32,632 bases of DNA from an uncultured Prevotella sp. (lineage in GTDB: Bacteria; Bacteroidota; Bacteroidia; Bacteroidales; Bacteroidaceae): assembly GCA_934202525.1 (NCBI GenBank), contig CAKPYB010000035.1, positions 1-32,632 of the forward strand. Direction: 5' to 3'. Each line of letters opens with the position of its first letter. The first letter of the stretch is position 1. A program made the translations under genes and the position numbers. Below are positions 8,314-20,117 of the stretch, in pieces. The notes beneath the pieces were generated by a model. That model was not told the origin of the DNA, made no database searches, and worked only from the letters and a program-made list of their open reading frames with translations.

Positions 8314-9759
8314 TTAGAATGCTGAAACAGAGTTTATACAAGGGCATCCCTTTGCATCGTCGATTACGATGCGGATGCCACTTGTAGTAATCTTATCGAA
8401 GCGAAGTATTCGCTTGTAGCCGATAGTGGTAGTCTCTTCCCTAGGGTCGAGCCTTACCCAGTTTTTGCCTTGTCGGTAATAGATTGAGAAGGCTTTTACG
8501 CGCTGCCCCAGAGGTATGTATTCCTGGAGCATGAGGCGTGTGATAGATTTTGGTTTTCCGAGTAGAAACTCGATATAGGCATCTTTTTTCTTTTTAGAAG
8601 CCCAGAAGGTGTCATACTGGCCGTCTGTGATATTCTTGCCAATGTGCTTGCCTTGCTGACTGTCTACTTTAGGTGTGATGCCTTTCAGTAGATTGACCGA
8701 TAATTCTTGTCGGATTTTCCTGTGGAAGTTTACTGCATTTGCAGAGTCGATAGGGTGGATGAGTCCATCCTTGTCTACCGGGAAGTTGAGTAACATGGTA
8801 GCGTTGTGTCCTACACTCTTGTAGTAGAGATCGCACAGATCTTCAACGGTTTTTACCTTACTGTCTTCTTTCTCATGGTAGAACCATCCCGGACGGATAG
8901 AAACATCGCACTCTGCTGGTGTCCACTGGTCGCCGTCTTCCCATCCAAACTGCAACTGTTTGTAGTCTTTGAAGCCTGGATAGACGGTGTTGGATGGTAT
9001 TGTAGACCAGCAGGTTTCGCCTGCAAATCCATTTTCATTTCCTACCCATCGGCATCCCGGTCCGCCATCACCGAAAAGAATGGCATTGGGTTGTAAACTG
9101 TCAACAATTTCGAAAATCCTAGGAAAATTGTAGTAGTTCCTTCTGTCGATGGTTCTGCTTTCTTCGGCACCTCCGTACCAGCCGTCTCCTCCATTGGCTC
9201 CGTCAAACCATACTTCGAAAAGTTCGCCGTAGTTGCTCAGAAGTTCCTTGAGCTGGCGCTGGTAGAGCTTCAGGTAGTAGGGAGAACCGTAGCTTGCCTG
9301 GTGTCTGTCCCAAGGCGAGAGATAAACTCCGAATTTCAAACCGTATTTCTTGCATGCTTGGGAGAGTTCTCCTACCACATCACCTTCACCATTCTTATAA
9401 GGTGTGTTGCGGATGCAGTAATCTGTGGTGCGTGTAGGCCAGAGGCAGAAGCCGTCGTGATGTTTGGCTGTAATGATGACTCCTTTCATGCCCGCAGCAA
9501 CCAGGGTTCTTGCCCATTGTTCGCAATCCAGTTTCTTAGGATTGAAGGTCTTTACATCCGAATTTCCGTATCCCCATTCCTTATCATTGAAGGTGTTGAG
9601 GCCGAAATGGATAAAAGCATAGGTTTCCAGTTTCTGCCATGCCACCTGCTTGGCGGTTGGCACAGGTTGGATGGGGGCTACCTGGCTGTAGTTGCGCTGG
9701 GCGGCAGCTGTTATGGCAGCCAGCCCCAGGCATAGTGCAAAAAGAAGAGACTTCTTCAT
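8314..9759 (-). CDS. GH29 alpha-L-fucosidase, exported
   Basis: This 481-residue glycosidase removes alpha-linked L-fucose. It has a signal peptide (cleavage near AAA-Q21). The GH29 barrel shows FIHFGLNTFNDKEWGYG (49-65), ITAKHHDGFCLWPT (96-109), GVYLSPWDRH (144-153) and EVWFDGANG (182-190). D186 in the last motif fits the family nucleophile. The C-terminal part, about 390-481, resembles a discoidin-like beta-sandwich (IEFLLGKPKSITRLMLQE to the end). It lies between the ROK repressor gene (36 bp upstream) and susC (59 bp downstream), all on one strand, so it is likely in the same operon. Placement ahead of susC rather than after susD is less common in such loci. The subfamily, and with it linkage preference, was not determined. 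Confidence 0.93.
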   Translation of the reverse strand: MKKSLLFALCLGLAAITAAAQRNYSQVAPIQPVPTAKQVAWQKLETYAFIHFGLNTFNDKEWGYGNSDVKTFNPKKLDCEQWARTLVAAGMKGVIITAKHHDGFCLWPTRTTDYCIRNTPYKNGEGDVVGELSQACKKYGLKFGVYLSPWDRHQASYGSPYYLKLYQRQLKELLSNYGELFEVWFDGANGGDGWYGGAEESRTIDRRNYYNFPRIFEIVDSLQPNAILFGDGGPGCRWVGNENGFAGETCWSTIPSNTVYPGFKDYKQLQFGWEDGDQWTPAECDVSIRPGWFYHEKEDSKVKTVEDLCDLYYKSVGHNATMLLNFPVDKDGLIHPIDSANAVNFHRKIRQELSVNLLKGITPKVDSQQGKHIGKNITDGQYDTFWASKKKKDAYIEFLLGKPKSITRLMLQEYIPLGQRVKAFSIYYRQGKNWVRLDPREETTTIGYKRILRFDKITTSGIRIVIDDAKGCPCINSVSAF

Positions 9760-9795
9760 ACTTAAAATAGGTTTTGTATTGGTTGTTTAAATTCC

Positions 9796-11016
9796 TTATT
9801 TGTCGATGTTCTCATTCAGAAGCCGGTATCTTGCCATCAGACAGGCTCCCGTGATTCCTGCAAGACCTTTCAGACTTGAGGTAACGATCATAGAATCCTC
9901 ATTCATGATGTTGAGAGAGAATTTCTTGATACCCATCTTTACCGGTAGCGTGAGGTAGTCGCCTGTAACCGACATTTCTCCTCCGATGACCAGCATTTCT
10001 GGGTTGAAGATGTTGATGACTCCTGCCAGCTGTTTGCCAAGTTCATCTGCTATGCGCTGCAGTGTGGCAAGGCTCAGTACATCTTCCTTTGCTATGGCGT
10101 CCAGGATATCCTGGAGTGATAGGTCTTCATTCTTTTTCAGAACTCTTTCAGAGAGGATGGAAGTCTTTCCTTCCTTTATCTTCTCGATGAGTTTCCTTTT
10201 GAGTGCTCTGCCCGAAACCTCTGTTTCTATGCAACCAATCTTGCCGCAGTGGCAGATGATGTTGTTGTTGTAGGCAGTCATGTGACCGAATTCGCCAGAA
10301 TATCCCGACTTGCCGTAATAGAGTTTGCCGTCGATGATGATTCCGATTCCGATGCCCCAGCATACGTTCACGAAGATGGCGTCTTTCAGGCCTTTGCACT
10401 GTCCCTTAATCAACTCAGCGAAAGCCATGCTCCGGGTATCGTTCTCGATACATACAGGTAGCTGTATGAGCTGGGTCAACTTGTCGGCCAATGATTCTTT
10501 CAGGAAGGTGAACATGTTGTAGGCATTTCCCTGTACAGGATTTACGCGCTCAGCCACGTTCACGCAAACTTGAAGTATTTCTTCTCTTGAAACAGGAAGG
10601 CTTTCGATAAACTCATTGATGATTCTGCTTATCTCTTCCAGGTTTTCAGGAGAGTTCTCATATACGTAAGGCACTCTTGTTTTTTCGGTAATCAGATTGC
10701 CTGCGAAGTCGCTTGCTGCAAGTGCCAGGCAGTTCATCTCAGGATTGACGCCGATGAAGTAGCCTGCTGTTGGAACGAGGTCGTAAACCATCGGGATGCG
10801 TCCCGAAGAATTGTCTTTCTTTCCAATCTCTCTGGCGAGTCCTTCTTTTATCAACTCGTTGAGGGCACTTGTTGTTGTCGGTAAGCTAACTCCGATAGCC
10901 TTCGACATCTCTGGGATGGTGGAGGCTCCGTGAGAGATAAACTGCTCCAGGAGCTTGCCCTGAACTGAGGGCTTTTTGCTTATCTTTCTAAGATATTTTA
11001 TTAAGTCAGCTTTCAT
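9796..11016 (-). CDS. ROK-family transcriptional repressor (NagC/Mlc/XylR type)
   Basis: This 406-residue regulator has an N-terminal winged helix-turn-helix (about 18-75: TIPEMSKAIGVSLPTTTSALNELIKEGL in part) and a C-terminal ROK sugar-binding domain. The zinc motif is H245 in GEFGHM plus C255, C257 and C262 (CHCGKIGC); END at 191-193 is the sugar-binding region. The kinase phosphate loop DxGxTN is replaced by GVNPEMNC at 89-96, so it should bind sugar but not phosphorylate it. It is transcribed divergently from a ROK kinase and heads the fucosidase-susCD operon, so it probably controls both arms and itself. The inducer is unknown; N-acetylglucosamine or its 6-phosphate is a fair guess from the neighbours. 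Confidence 0.9.
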   Translation of the reverse strand: MKADLIKYLRKISKKPSVQGKLLEQFISHGASTIPEMSKAIGVSLPTTTSALNELIKEGLAREIGKKDNSSGRIPMVYDLVPTAGYFIGVNPEMNCLALAASDFAGNLITEKTRVPYVYENSPENLEEISRIINEFIESLPVSREEILQVCVNVAERVNPVQGNAYNMFTFLKESLADKLTQLIQLPVCIENDTRSMAFAELIKGQCKGLKDAIFVNVCWGIGIGIIIDGKLYYGKSGYSGEFGHMTAYNNNIICHCGKIGCIETEVSGRALKRKLIEKIKEGKTSILSERVLKKNEDLSLQDILDAIAKEDVLSLATLQRIADELGKQLAGVINIFNPEMLVIGGEMSVTGDYLTLPVKMGIKKFSLNIMNEDSMIVTSSLKGLAGITGACLMARYRLLNENIDK

Positions 11017-11035
11017 AACTAATATTTTTTATTTG

Positions 11036-11065
11036 CAAAGATAAGGTTTTTCTGTATTGGCGCAA
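11036..11065 (-). promoter_or_regulatory. Promoter of the ROK repressor-fucosidase-susCD operon
   Basis: On the minus strand TTG (11063-11065), 19 nt and TATCTTTG (11036-11043) match the Bacteroidota consensus. The -7 box is 19 bp upstream of the repressor ATG. Just upstream of the -33 element, GTTAATAAA (11076-11084) repeats part of the inverted repeat seen around the opposite promoter, which would suit autoregulation. Confidence 0.7.
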
Positions 11066-11282
11066 TATTTTTGCTGTTAATAAAACTTAAATGGCGAAAA
11101 ATAGTATACTTTTCGTCGTTTTCGAACATTCTGTTTCATCCTATACCTTATTATATATAGAGAGGTTGGATACGTAAGTGCACAAAAGGGGGTTACACTT
11201 AATCGGCATCAGAAGCGAGCGAAGTGCAGGTATTTCGGCCATAAGAAGGCTCAAAGTATAAAAAATGTTTCTGTTTTAGAAA

Positions 11283-11367
11283 TATTAACGCTATTTTCAT
11301 TGCTGTGTTTGATAAAACTAGTAACTTTGCAAAATAAAATATTTTAGTAACGAACTGAGCGTTAATA
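11283..11367. repeat. Perfect 10-bp inverted repeat flanking the kinase-operon promoter (candidate ROK operator)
   Basis: TATTAACGCT at 11283-11292 and its exact reverse complement AGCGTTAATA at 11358-11367 bracket the promoter at 11300-11329. Their centres are 75 bp apart, close to seven helical turns. ROK repressors such as E. coli NagC are known to bind paired distant operators and loop DNA, so this layout fits repression by the adjacent ROK regulator. The operator role is inferred. Confidence 0.55.
11300..11329 (+). promoter_or_regulatory. Promoter of the ROK kinase-NagB/PIG-L-GH20-GH2 operon
   Basis: TTG (11300-11302), a 19-nt spacer and TAACTTTG (11322-11329) match the Bacteroidota consensus. 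It is the only good match upstream of the kinase and lies between the arms of the inverted repeat. Confidence 0.72.
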
Positions 11368-11439
11368 AATAATTTAATAAACGGAAGTTTGTATCGCTCC
11401 TCGTTATTTTTCGATTTTAACCTATTAATTAAAAGAAGT

Positions 11440-12405
11440 ATGGAATACGATGTAAAGTCTTTAGTGATTGGCTTGGATTTGGGTGGAACCAATTCCGTTT
11501 TCGGCATCGTTGATGGGGACGGAGAAATAATAGCTACAACCTCAATCAAGACCCAGACATTCCAACGCGTAGAACAATACGTAGAGGAGTCGGTAAAAGC
11601 TGTGATGCAGATAGTAGAACAGGTAGGTGGTATGGAGAAAATTCGTGCCATGGGCATCGGTGCGCCTTGTGGTAACTATTACAAGGGGACCATTGAAAAT
11701 GCAGCAAACCTGGTATGGGCAAAGGGTATTGTACCGCTGGCTGACATGTTTGCAGAGAAACTGGGCATTCCGGTTGCTATTACCAATGATGCAAATGCGG
11801 CTGCTATGGGAGAAATGAAATATGGTGCTGCGGTTGGCATGAAAAACTTCGTAGAACTCACTCTCGGAACAGGCGTAGGATCGGGTATCGTGGCTAACGG
11901 GCAGCTGATTTATGGTTGCGACGGTTTTGCCGGTGAGTTGGGACACATGGTAGTGGATCCTGACGGTAGACCATGCGGCTGTGGCAGAAAGGGCTGTCTG
12001 GAAACCTACTGCTCGGCTACAGGCGTGGTCCGTACTACCTTGGCCATGCTCGAAACATCAACCGGGGCAACTGAGCTGAGAAATATTCCAAGGGAAGAAA
12101 TTACATCTTATGCAGTTTATAAGGCAGCCATGGCAGGAGATACACTGGCACGGGAAGTGTTCAGGCAAACCGGTACAAGAATCGGCAAGGCCTGTGCAGA
12201 GATAGCTACCTTTCTGAGCCCGGAGGCTTTTATCTTCTTCGGAGGATTGGCACAGGCTGGCGATCTACTCTTCCGTCCTATTGAAGAAGCATATAACGAG
12301 CATGTGCTCTCATTATATAAAGGTAAGGCTAAGTTTCTGATGAGCGGACTGGATGGTGCCAAGGCTGCTATCCTGGGTGCTGCAGCAATGGCATCTGAAC
12401 TCTAA
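11440..12405 (+). CDS. ROK-family sugar kinase (glucose/N-acetylhexosamine kinase type)
   Basis: This cytoplasmic kinase of 321 residues phosphorylates a hexose, likely glucose, GlcNAc or a related sugar, with ATP. The phosphate loop is at 12-18 (LDLGGTN), the catalytic aspartate is D117 in TNDANAA, and the second glycine-rich stretch is LGTGVGSGI (142-150). The zinc motif is H169 (GELGHM) with C179, C181 and C186 (CGCGRKGC), followed by E188. The frame is open further upstream to 11389, but the ATG at 11440 gives the normal ROK N-terminus. It is first in a four-gene operon, 51 bp ahead of the NagB/PIG-L gene, and would act on sugars released by the GH20 and GH2 enzymes. Substrate cannot be fixed by reading. 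Confidence 0.9.
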   Translation: MEYDVKSLVIGLDLGGTNSVFGIVDGDGEIIATTSIKTQTFQRVEQYVEESVKAVMQIVEQVGGMEKIRAMGIGAPCGNYYKGTIENAANLVWAKGIVPLADMFAEKLGIPVAITNDANAAAMGEMKYGAAVGMKNFVELTLGTGVGSGIVANGQLIYGCDGFAGELGHMVVDPDGRPCGCGRKGCLETYCSATGVVRTTLAMLETSTGATELRNIPREEITSYAVYKAAMAGDTLAREVFRQTGTRIGKACAEIATFLSPEAFIFFGGLAQAGDLLFRPIEEAYNEHVLSLYKGKAKFLMSGLDGAKAAILGAAAMASEL

Positions 12406-12456
12406 TCCGTCATTTTAAAAAAAGAAAATATAACCTATTTAAATATAGATAAAGAT

Positions 12457-14448
12457 ATGAGACTCAATCTTAGTTCGCAAATCGTACTCAATAAAGTACC
12501 TGTAGAGTTCTACAAGCCAAAGACGACTGTAGAATATTCTGAAATCTCCAGAATGGAGAAGATTCATACAGATATCTTTGCCTCTATGGCAGAAGGTGCC
12601 AGTCATGTTGCTGATAAAATAGAAGCTGGCATCAAGGCAGCACAGCAGGAAGGCAAAGTCTATGTGATGGCGCTGGGCGCCGGTTCTTCTCTCTATTCTG
12701 TATACGATGAACTCGTTCGCCGTTACAACGAGAAGACCCTGAGCTTCCGCAATGTTGTTGTATTCAATGCATACGAATATTATCCGCTCCAGAAGGACAG
12801 CTCTCTCCGTACCATCAACCAGTTGAAGGATCGTTTCCTCAATCATGTGGATGTGGCTGAGCAGAACATCTTTACACTGGATGGTTTTGTGGCACAGGAT
12901 GCCGTACAGGACAGTTGCCGTCTTTATGAGCAGCGTATCAAGACCTTTGGCGGTCTCGATGTAGCCCTCATAGGTATAGGCCGTTCGGGTAATATTGCTG
13001 CCAACGAGCCAGGTTCGGGCATCCAGTCGATGACACGTATCATCCTCATCGGCAATACCTCTCGCGAAGAGATGGAGAACAGTGAGCAGACCAAGGAAAC
13101 CATTCCTCCATGTTCGCTCACCATGGGTATCGCTACCTTACTCTCAGCCAAGAGCATCTATCTGACAGCCTGGGGCGAAGAGAAGGCAGAGATTATGCAG
13201 AAGGTGGTGGAGAACTCTATCACAGATACCCTGCCGGCATCATTCCTTCAGACTCATCCGAATGCTCATGTTGTCATCGACCTGGGTGCTGCTCACCATC
13301 TGACGCGTATCGAGCATCCATGGCTCGTAACTTCATGCCAGTGGAGTGATAAACTAGTGCGTTCGGCACTGGTATGGCTCTGCCAGAAACTCGGTAAGCC
13401 TATCCTGAAGTTGACCAATAAGGATTATAATGAGAACGGATTGAGTGAACTTCTGGCACTCTATGGTTCTGCCTACAATGCCAATATCAAGATTTTCAAT
13501 GATTTGCAGCATACCATAACCGGATGGCCAGGTGGTAAGCCGAATGCCGATGATACCTATCGTCCGGAGCGTGCAACTCCATTCCCTAAGAAGGTTATCG
13601 TATTCTCTCCACACCCAGACGATGATGTTATCTCTATGGGAGGAACCATCCGTCGACTGGTACAGCAGAACCACGATGTGCATGTAGCTTACGAAACATC
13701 AGGAAACATTGCTGTGGGTGATGAGGAAGTAACAAGATTCATGCACTTTATCAATGGTTTCAACCAGCTTTTTGCTGACTCAAAAGACAGCATCATCTCT
13801 AATAAATATAAGGAAATCAAGACCTTCTTTGCCAAGAAGAAGGAGAGTGACTTCGATACGAGAGATATCCTGACCATCAAGGGACTGATCCGCCGTGGTG
13901 AGGCTCGTATCGCTTGTACCTATAATGAAATTCCGCTTGACCATGTCCACTTCCTCGACCTGCCATTCTATGAGAGCGGCAAGATAGAAAAGTTGCCAAT
14001 GACAGAGAAGGATGTAGAGATAGTGAGAGCTCTGTTGCAGAAGGTGCAGCCGCATCAGATTTATGTTGCCGGCGACCTTGCTGATCCTCACGGAACCCAC
14101 AAGAAGTGTACTGATGCCGTTCTGGCAGCTATCGACGAAGAGAAGAAAGCGGGTGCAGAATGGTTGAAGGACTGTCGCATCTGGATGTATCGTGGTGCCT
14201 GGGCAGAATGGGAGATTGAGAATATCGAAATGTGTGTTCCTTTGAGCCCTGAGGAGTTGCGGGCAAAGCGTAACTCTATTCTCAAGCATCAGTCGCAGAT
14301 GGAGAGTGCTCCTTTCTTGGGTAATGATGAGCGCCTGTTCTGGCAGAGAGCCGAAGACCGTAACCGTGCTACTGCATCGCTCTACGACCAGTTGGGGCTG
14401 GCATGCTATGAGGCCATGGAGGCTTTCGTGGAGTACAAACCATTGTAA
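12457..14448 (+). CDS. NagB-like / PIG-L deacetylase fusion protein with altered deaminase active site
   Basis: This 663-residue two-domain protein has a glucosamine-6-phosphate isomerase/deaminase-like half (about 1-300) and a PIG-L/LmbE deacetylase half (about 378-600). The PIG-L metal site is complete: SPHPDDD at 384-390 gives H386, D388 (base) and D389, and DPHGTH gives H545 and H548. The NagB half keeps the fold motifs and NEPGSG, but where canonical NagB has FNMDEY it reads FNAYEY (103-108), and where the family has GxxDGHIAFNEP it reads GRSGNIAANEP (175-185). The aspartates matching D72 and D141 and the histidine matching H143 of E. coli NagB are therefore absent. Such fusions occur in Bacteroidota annotated as GlcN6P deaminases. 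In this operon, deacetylation of GlcNAc-6-P or a related compound is plausible, while deamination by this protein is doubtful. Confidence 0.85.
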   Translation: MRLNLSSQIVLNKVPVEFYKPKTTVEYSEISRMEKIHTDIFASMAEGASHVADKIEAGIKAAQQEGKVYVMALGAGSSLYSVYDELVRRYNEKTLSFRNVVVFNAYEYYPLQKDSSLRTINQLKDRFLNHVDVAEQNIFTLDGFVAQDAVQDSCRLYEQRIKTFGGLDVALIGIGRSGNIAANEPGSGIQSMTRIILIGNTSREEMENSEQTKETIPPCSLTMGIATLLSAKSIYLTAWGEEKAEIMQKVVENSITDTLPASFLQTHPNAHVVIDLGAAHHLTRIEHPWLVTSCQWSDKLVRSALVWLCQKLGKPILKLTNKDYNENGLSELLALYGSAYNANIKIFNDLQHTITGWPGGKPNADDTYRPERATPFPKKVIVFSPHPDDDVISMGGTIRRLVQQNHDVHVAYETSGNIAVGDEEVTRFMHFINGFNQLFADSKDSIISNKYKEIKTFFAKKKESDFDTRDILTIKGLIRRGEARIACTYNEIPLDHVHFLDLPFYESGKIEKLPMTEKDVEIVRALLQKVQPHQIYVAGDLADPHGTHKKCTDAVLAAIDEEKKAGAEWLKDCRIWMYRGAWAEWEIENIEMCVPLSPEELRAKRNSILKHQSQMESAPFLGNDERLFWQRAEDRNRATASLYDQLGLACYEAMEAFVEYKPL

Positions 14449-14471
14449 TACCTTATTAATATATTTAAATC

Positions 14472-16814
14472 ATGGCAAAGTTCAATCGTTTATTAGGCTC
14501 GTTTGTAGCCTGTGCAGCGATGTTGGGTGGTATCTCCTCTCCGGTATCTGCTGCCGATATTAATATTATCCCGATACCGGTGAAGACTCAGGTACAGAAA
14601 GGTGAGTTCGTATTGCCACAGAAGGTGGTAATCGCTTACCAGACGGCTGAAGGCAGAAATATCGCCCAGTACATGGCTGACAAACTGAAGGCTTCTACAG
14701 GTTATGAGGTAACGGTAGGTGGAAAGAAGGGGAATATCTCTATACAGATTTCTCCTTCGCTGAAAATTGCCGAGGAAGGTTATCGCCTTACCGTAACCGC
14801 CAAGGGGGTTGTTATCAAGGCGAAGACCGCCAAGGGCGCCTTCTACGGTATGCAGAGTTTCATGCAGTTACTCCCTGCCCAGATAGAGAGCGCAACCCGG
14901 GTGGATGGGGTGAAATGGGTAGCACAATGCTGTGATATCCAGGATGCTCCACGCTTCGGCTACCGTGGATTCCATCTCGATCCATGCCGCCATTTCATTT
15001 CTGTCGAGAATGTGAAGAAGCAACTGGACCTGATGTCTATGTTCAAGGTGAACACCATGCACTTCCATCTGACGGAAGACCAGGGCTGGCGTATCGAAAT
15101 CAAGAAATATCCTAAACTTACTTCTGTGGGCAGTATCCGTACCGAGGGCGATGGCTCTCTTTATGGCGGTTTCTATACCCAGGAGCAGATTAAGGAAATA
15201 GTGGATTATGCTGCCAAGCGCTATATTACCGTGATTCCGGAAATCGACCTTCCTGGTCACATGATGGCAGCTATCTCTGCTTATCCTTATCTTTCATGCA
15301 AAGGCGAGCAGTGGTCGTTGAGAACTGTTTGGGGGGTAGAGGATATCGTGATGTGTCCGGGCAAGGAAGATATGTTCCGCTTCCTGGATGACATTTTTAG
15401 TGAGATTGTTCCTCTCTTCCCAGGTAAGTACTTCCATATCGGTGGCGACGAGTGTCCGAAGACCAGTTGGAAAAACTGCCCTACCTGTCAGAAGCGTATT
15501 CAGACTGAGGGCTTGCAGGCAGAAGGAAAGCATTCGGCAGAGGAAAGACTGCAGAGCTACGTTATCAAGCGCATAGAGAAAATGCTGGAGAAGCGTGGCA
15601 GAAAGATTATCGGATGGGACGAGATTCTGGAAGGCGGATTGAGTGAGAATGCTACCGTGATGTCATGGCGTGGAACGGAAGGAGGTATCGAGGCTGCCAT
15701 GCAGAAGCATGATGTCATCATGACGCCGGGCAGCGACGGTATGTATCTCGACTGGTATCAGGGCGACAGCAAGGTGGAGCCTGTAACCATTCCTAGTCCT
15801 CCTAGATATCTGGCTTCTACCTATAATTATAATCCGGTACCTGATACTATCAAGGCGTTGGGACTGGCTCATCATATCCTGGGCGTTCAGTGTAACAACT
15901 GGTCGGAATATATGTATTCCAATGCCAAGATGGAGTATATGATGTATCCTCGTGCCATTGCTCTCTCTGAGATTGCATGGTCGCCAGTGAGCAGGAAAAA
16001 CTTCAAGGATTTCTGCCGCCGACTGGATGCAAACTGTGTTCGTCTGGACGAGCGCCATATCCGTTATCATATCCCATTGCCTGAGCAGCCTTTCGGTTCT
16101 TGTGATAAGGTGGTCATTACTGGGGATACTGCGGTAACTTTTACCACCTCGCGTCCTATGAAGATGGTTTATACATTGGATGGAAGTACACCAACTCCTT
16201 CTTCTTCGGCTTATGCAGAGCCTATCAGGGTGAGTGGAAACACCATCATCAAGATAGCAACCATATTGCCTTCAGGCAAGATGAGCCGTATCAGAACCAT
16301 TGATGTTGAGAAGCAGACTTATGCTCCTGCTGTTAAGGTGGAGGGCGCAAAACCTGGGTTGCAGATGAAGCGCATTAAGGGCAACTATCTGAAGGTTGAC
16401 CAGCTGGAATGGGCTGATGCTGCCTGGGAGTGTGCAAACATCGAGGGCTTGGAGCAGATGAAGATTCAGCAGAAGGATGATGCTGCTACTTTGCGCGGTG
16501 CCAATAATTATGCTGCCATCGCTGAGGGCTACATCAATATTCCGGAGGATGGTGTCTATTATCTCTCTTCCCGTCTGGAGCAGGTTTGGATTGACAACAA
16601 ACTCATGATCAGTAACGAGGGGGAAGTGAAGGCTGGTACCAATCATGATACTTCTGTAGCATTGGCTAAGGGATTGCATCCAATAAAGGTGGTCTTCCTC
16701 AGTAATATTGTTGGCGGCTGGCCTTCATGGTGGAGCAGTCTCGGCATTGAAATGCGCAAGGACAGCGAACAGAAGTTTACACCAGTAGATAACTCTATGT
16801 TTTTCAGAAAATAA
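14472..16814 (+). CDS. GH20 beta-N-acetylhexosaminidase, exported
   Basis: This 780-residue enzyme releases terminal beta-GlcNAc or beta-GalNAc. It has a signal peptide (cleavage near VSA-A28), an N-terminal GH20b domain (about 30-155) and a catalytic barrel (about 160-505). The barrel includes GYRGFHLDPCRHF (163-175), FHLTEDQGWR (198-207), EIDLPGHM (257-264) and the catalytic pair D326-E327 in HIGGDECPKTSW. A chitobiase-type C-terminal domain follows (about 545-610), then a beta-rich end (about 680-770: GYINIPEDGVYYLSSRLEQ) resembling a PA14-like carbohydrate-binding module. It lies 23 bp after the NagB/PIG-L gene and 9 bp before the GH2 gene, so it is co-transcribed. Length is typical for Bacteroidota GH20 enzymes with extra C-terminal domains. 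Confidence 0.95.
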   Translation: MAKFNRLLGSFVACAAMLGGISSPVSAADINIIPIPVKTQVQKGEFVLPQKVVIAYQTAEGRNIAQYMADKLKASTGYEVTVGGKKGNISIQISPSLKIAEEGYRLTVTAKGVVIKAKTAKGAFYGMQSFMQLLPAQIESATRVDGVKWVAQCCDIQDAPRFGYRGFHLDPCRHFISVENVKKQLDLMSMFKVNTMHFHLTEDQGWRIEIKKYPKLTSVGSIRTEGDGSLYGGFYTQEQIKEIVDYAAKRYITVIPEIDLPGHMMAAISAYPYLSCKGEQWSLRTVWGVEDIVMCPGKEDMFRFLDDIFSEIVPLFPGKYFHIGGDECPKTSWKNCPTCQKRIQTEGLQAEGKHSAEERLQSYVIKRIEKMLEKRGRKIIGWDEILEGGLSENATVMSWRGTEGGIEAAMQKHDVIMTPGSDGMYLDWYQGDSKVEPVTIPSPPRYLASTYNYNPVPDTIKALGLAHHILGVQCNNWSEYMYSNAKMEYMMYPRAIALSEIAWSPVSRKNFKDFCRRLDANCVRLDERHIRYHIPLPEQPFGSCDKVVITGDTAVTFTTSRPMKMVYTLDGSTPTPSSSAYAEPIRVSGNTIIKIATILPSGKMSRIRTIDVEKQTYAPAVKVEGAKPGLQMKRIKGNYLKVDQLEWADAAWECANIEGLEQMKIQQKDDAATLRGANNYAAIAEGYINIPEDGVYYLSSRLEQVWIDNKLMISNEGEVKAGTNHDTSVALAKGLHPIKVVFLSNIVGGWPSWWSSLGIEMRKDSEQKFTPVDNSMFFRK

Positions 16815-16817
16815 TAA

Positions 16818-19964
<3,147 letters not shown>

Positions 19965-20069
19965 AATTTCCGTTATAAAACTCAGATATATGCGGAAATA
20001 CGGGTATAAGATTAAGTTTAAATAATAAAGTGACCCTAGTTTTAGGGTTGAGAGTTTGTTTTTAGGTTT

Positions 20070-20110
20070 GCCGCTTGAAGGGTCTTTGGGGCCTTTCAAG
20101 CGGCTTTTTT
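20070..20110 (+). terminator. Rho-independent terminator after the GH2 gene
   Basis: CCGCTTGAAGG (from 20071) pairs with CCTTTCAAGCGG (20092-20103), with one bulged A, and is followed by six T residues (20105-20110). It closes the kinase-to-galactosidase operon about 105 bp after the last stop and isolates it from the nitrogen cluster. Confidence 0.85.
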
Positions 20111-20117
20111 ATTGCTT

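Larger units (their letters stand above)
11017..11439. other. Divergent control region of the glycan utilisation locus
   Basis: This 423-bp stretch has no convincing gene. It holds the two back-to-back promoters (11036-11065 minus, 11300-11329 plus), a perfect 10-bp inverted repeat around the plus promoter, and a 6-bp inverted repeat CGAAAA/TTTTCG at 11095-11115. It also contains TAAGTG (11175-11180) paired with CACTTA (11196-11201). The plus-strand transcript has an untranslated leader of about 100 nt. The middle part, 11116-11280, is AT-rich in places and otherwise unexplained. Confidence 0.7.

Noticed and set aside
11199..11657. Minus-strand open frame in the divergent control region
   Set aside because: It runs through the kinase promoter and start of the kinase gene, has low-complexity composition, and no promoter or ribosome site of its own.
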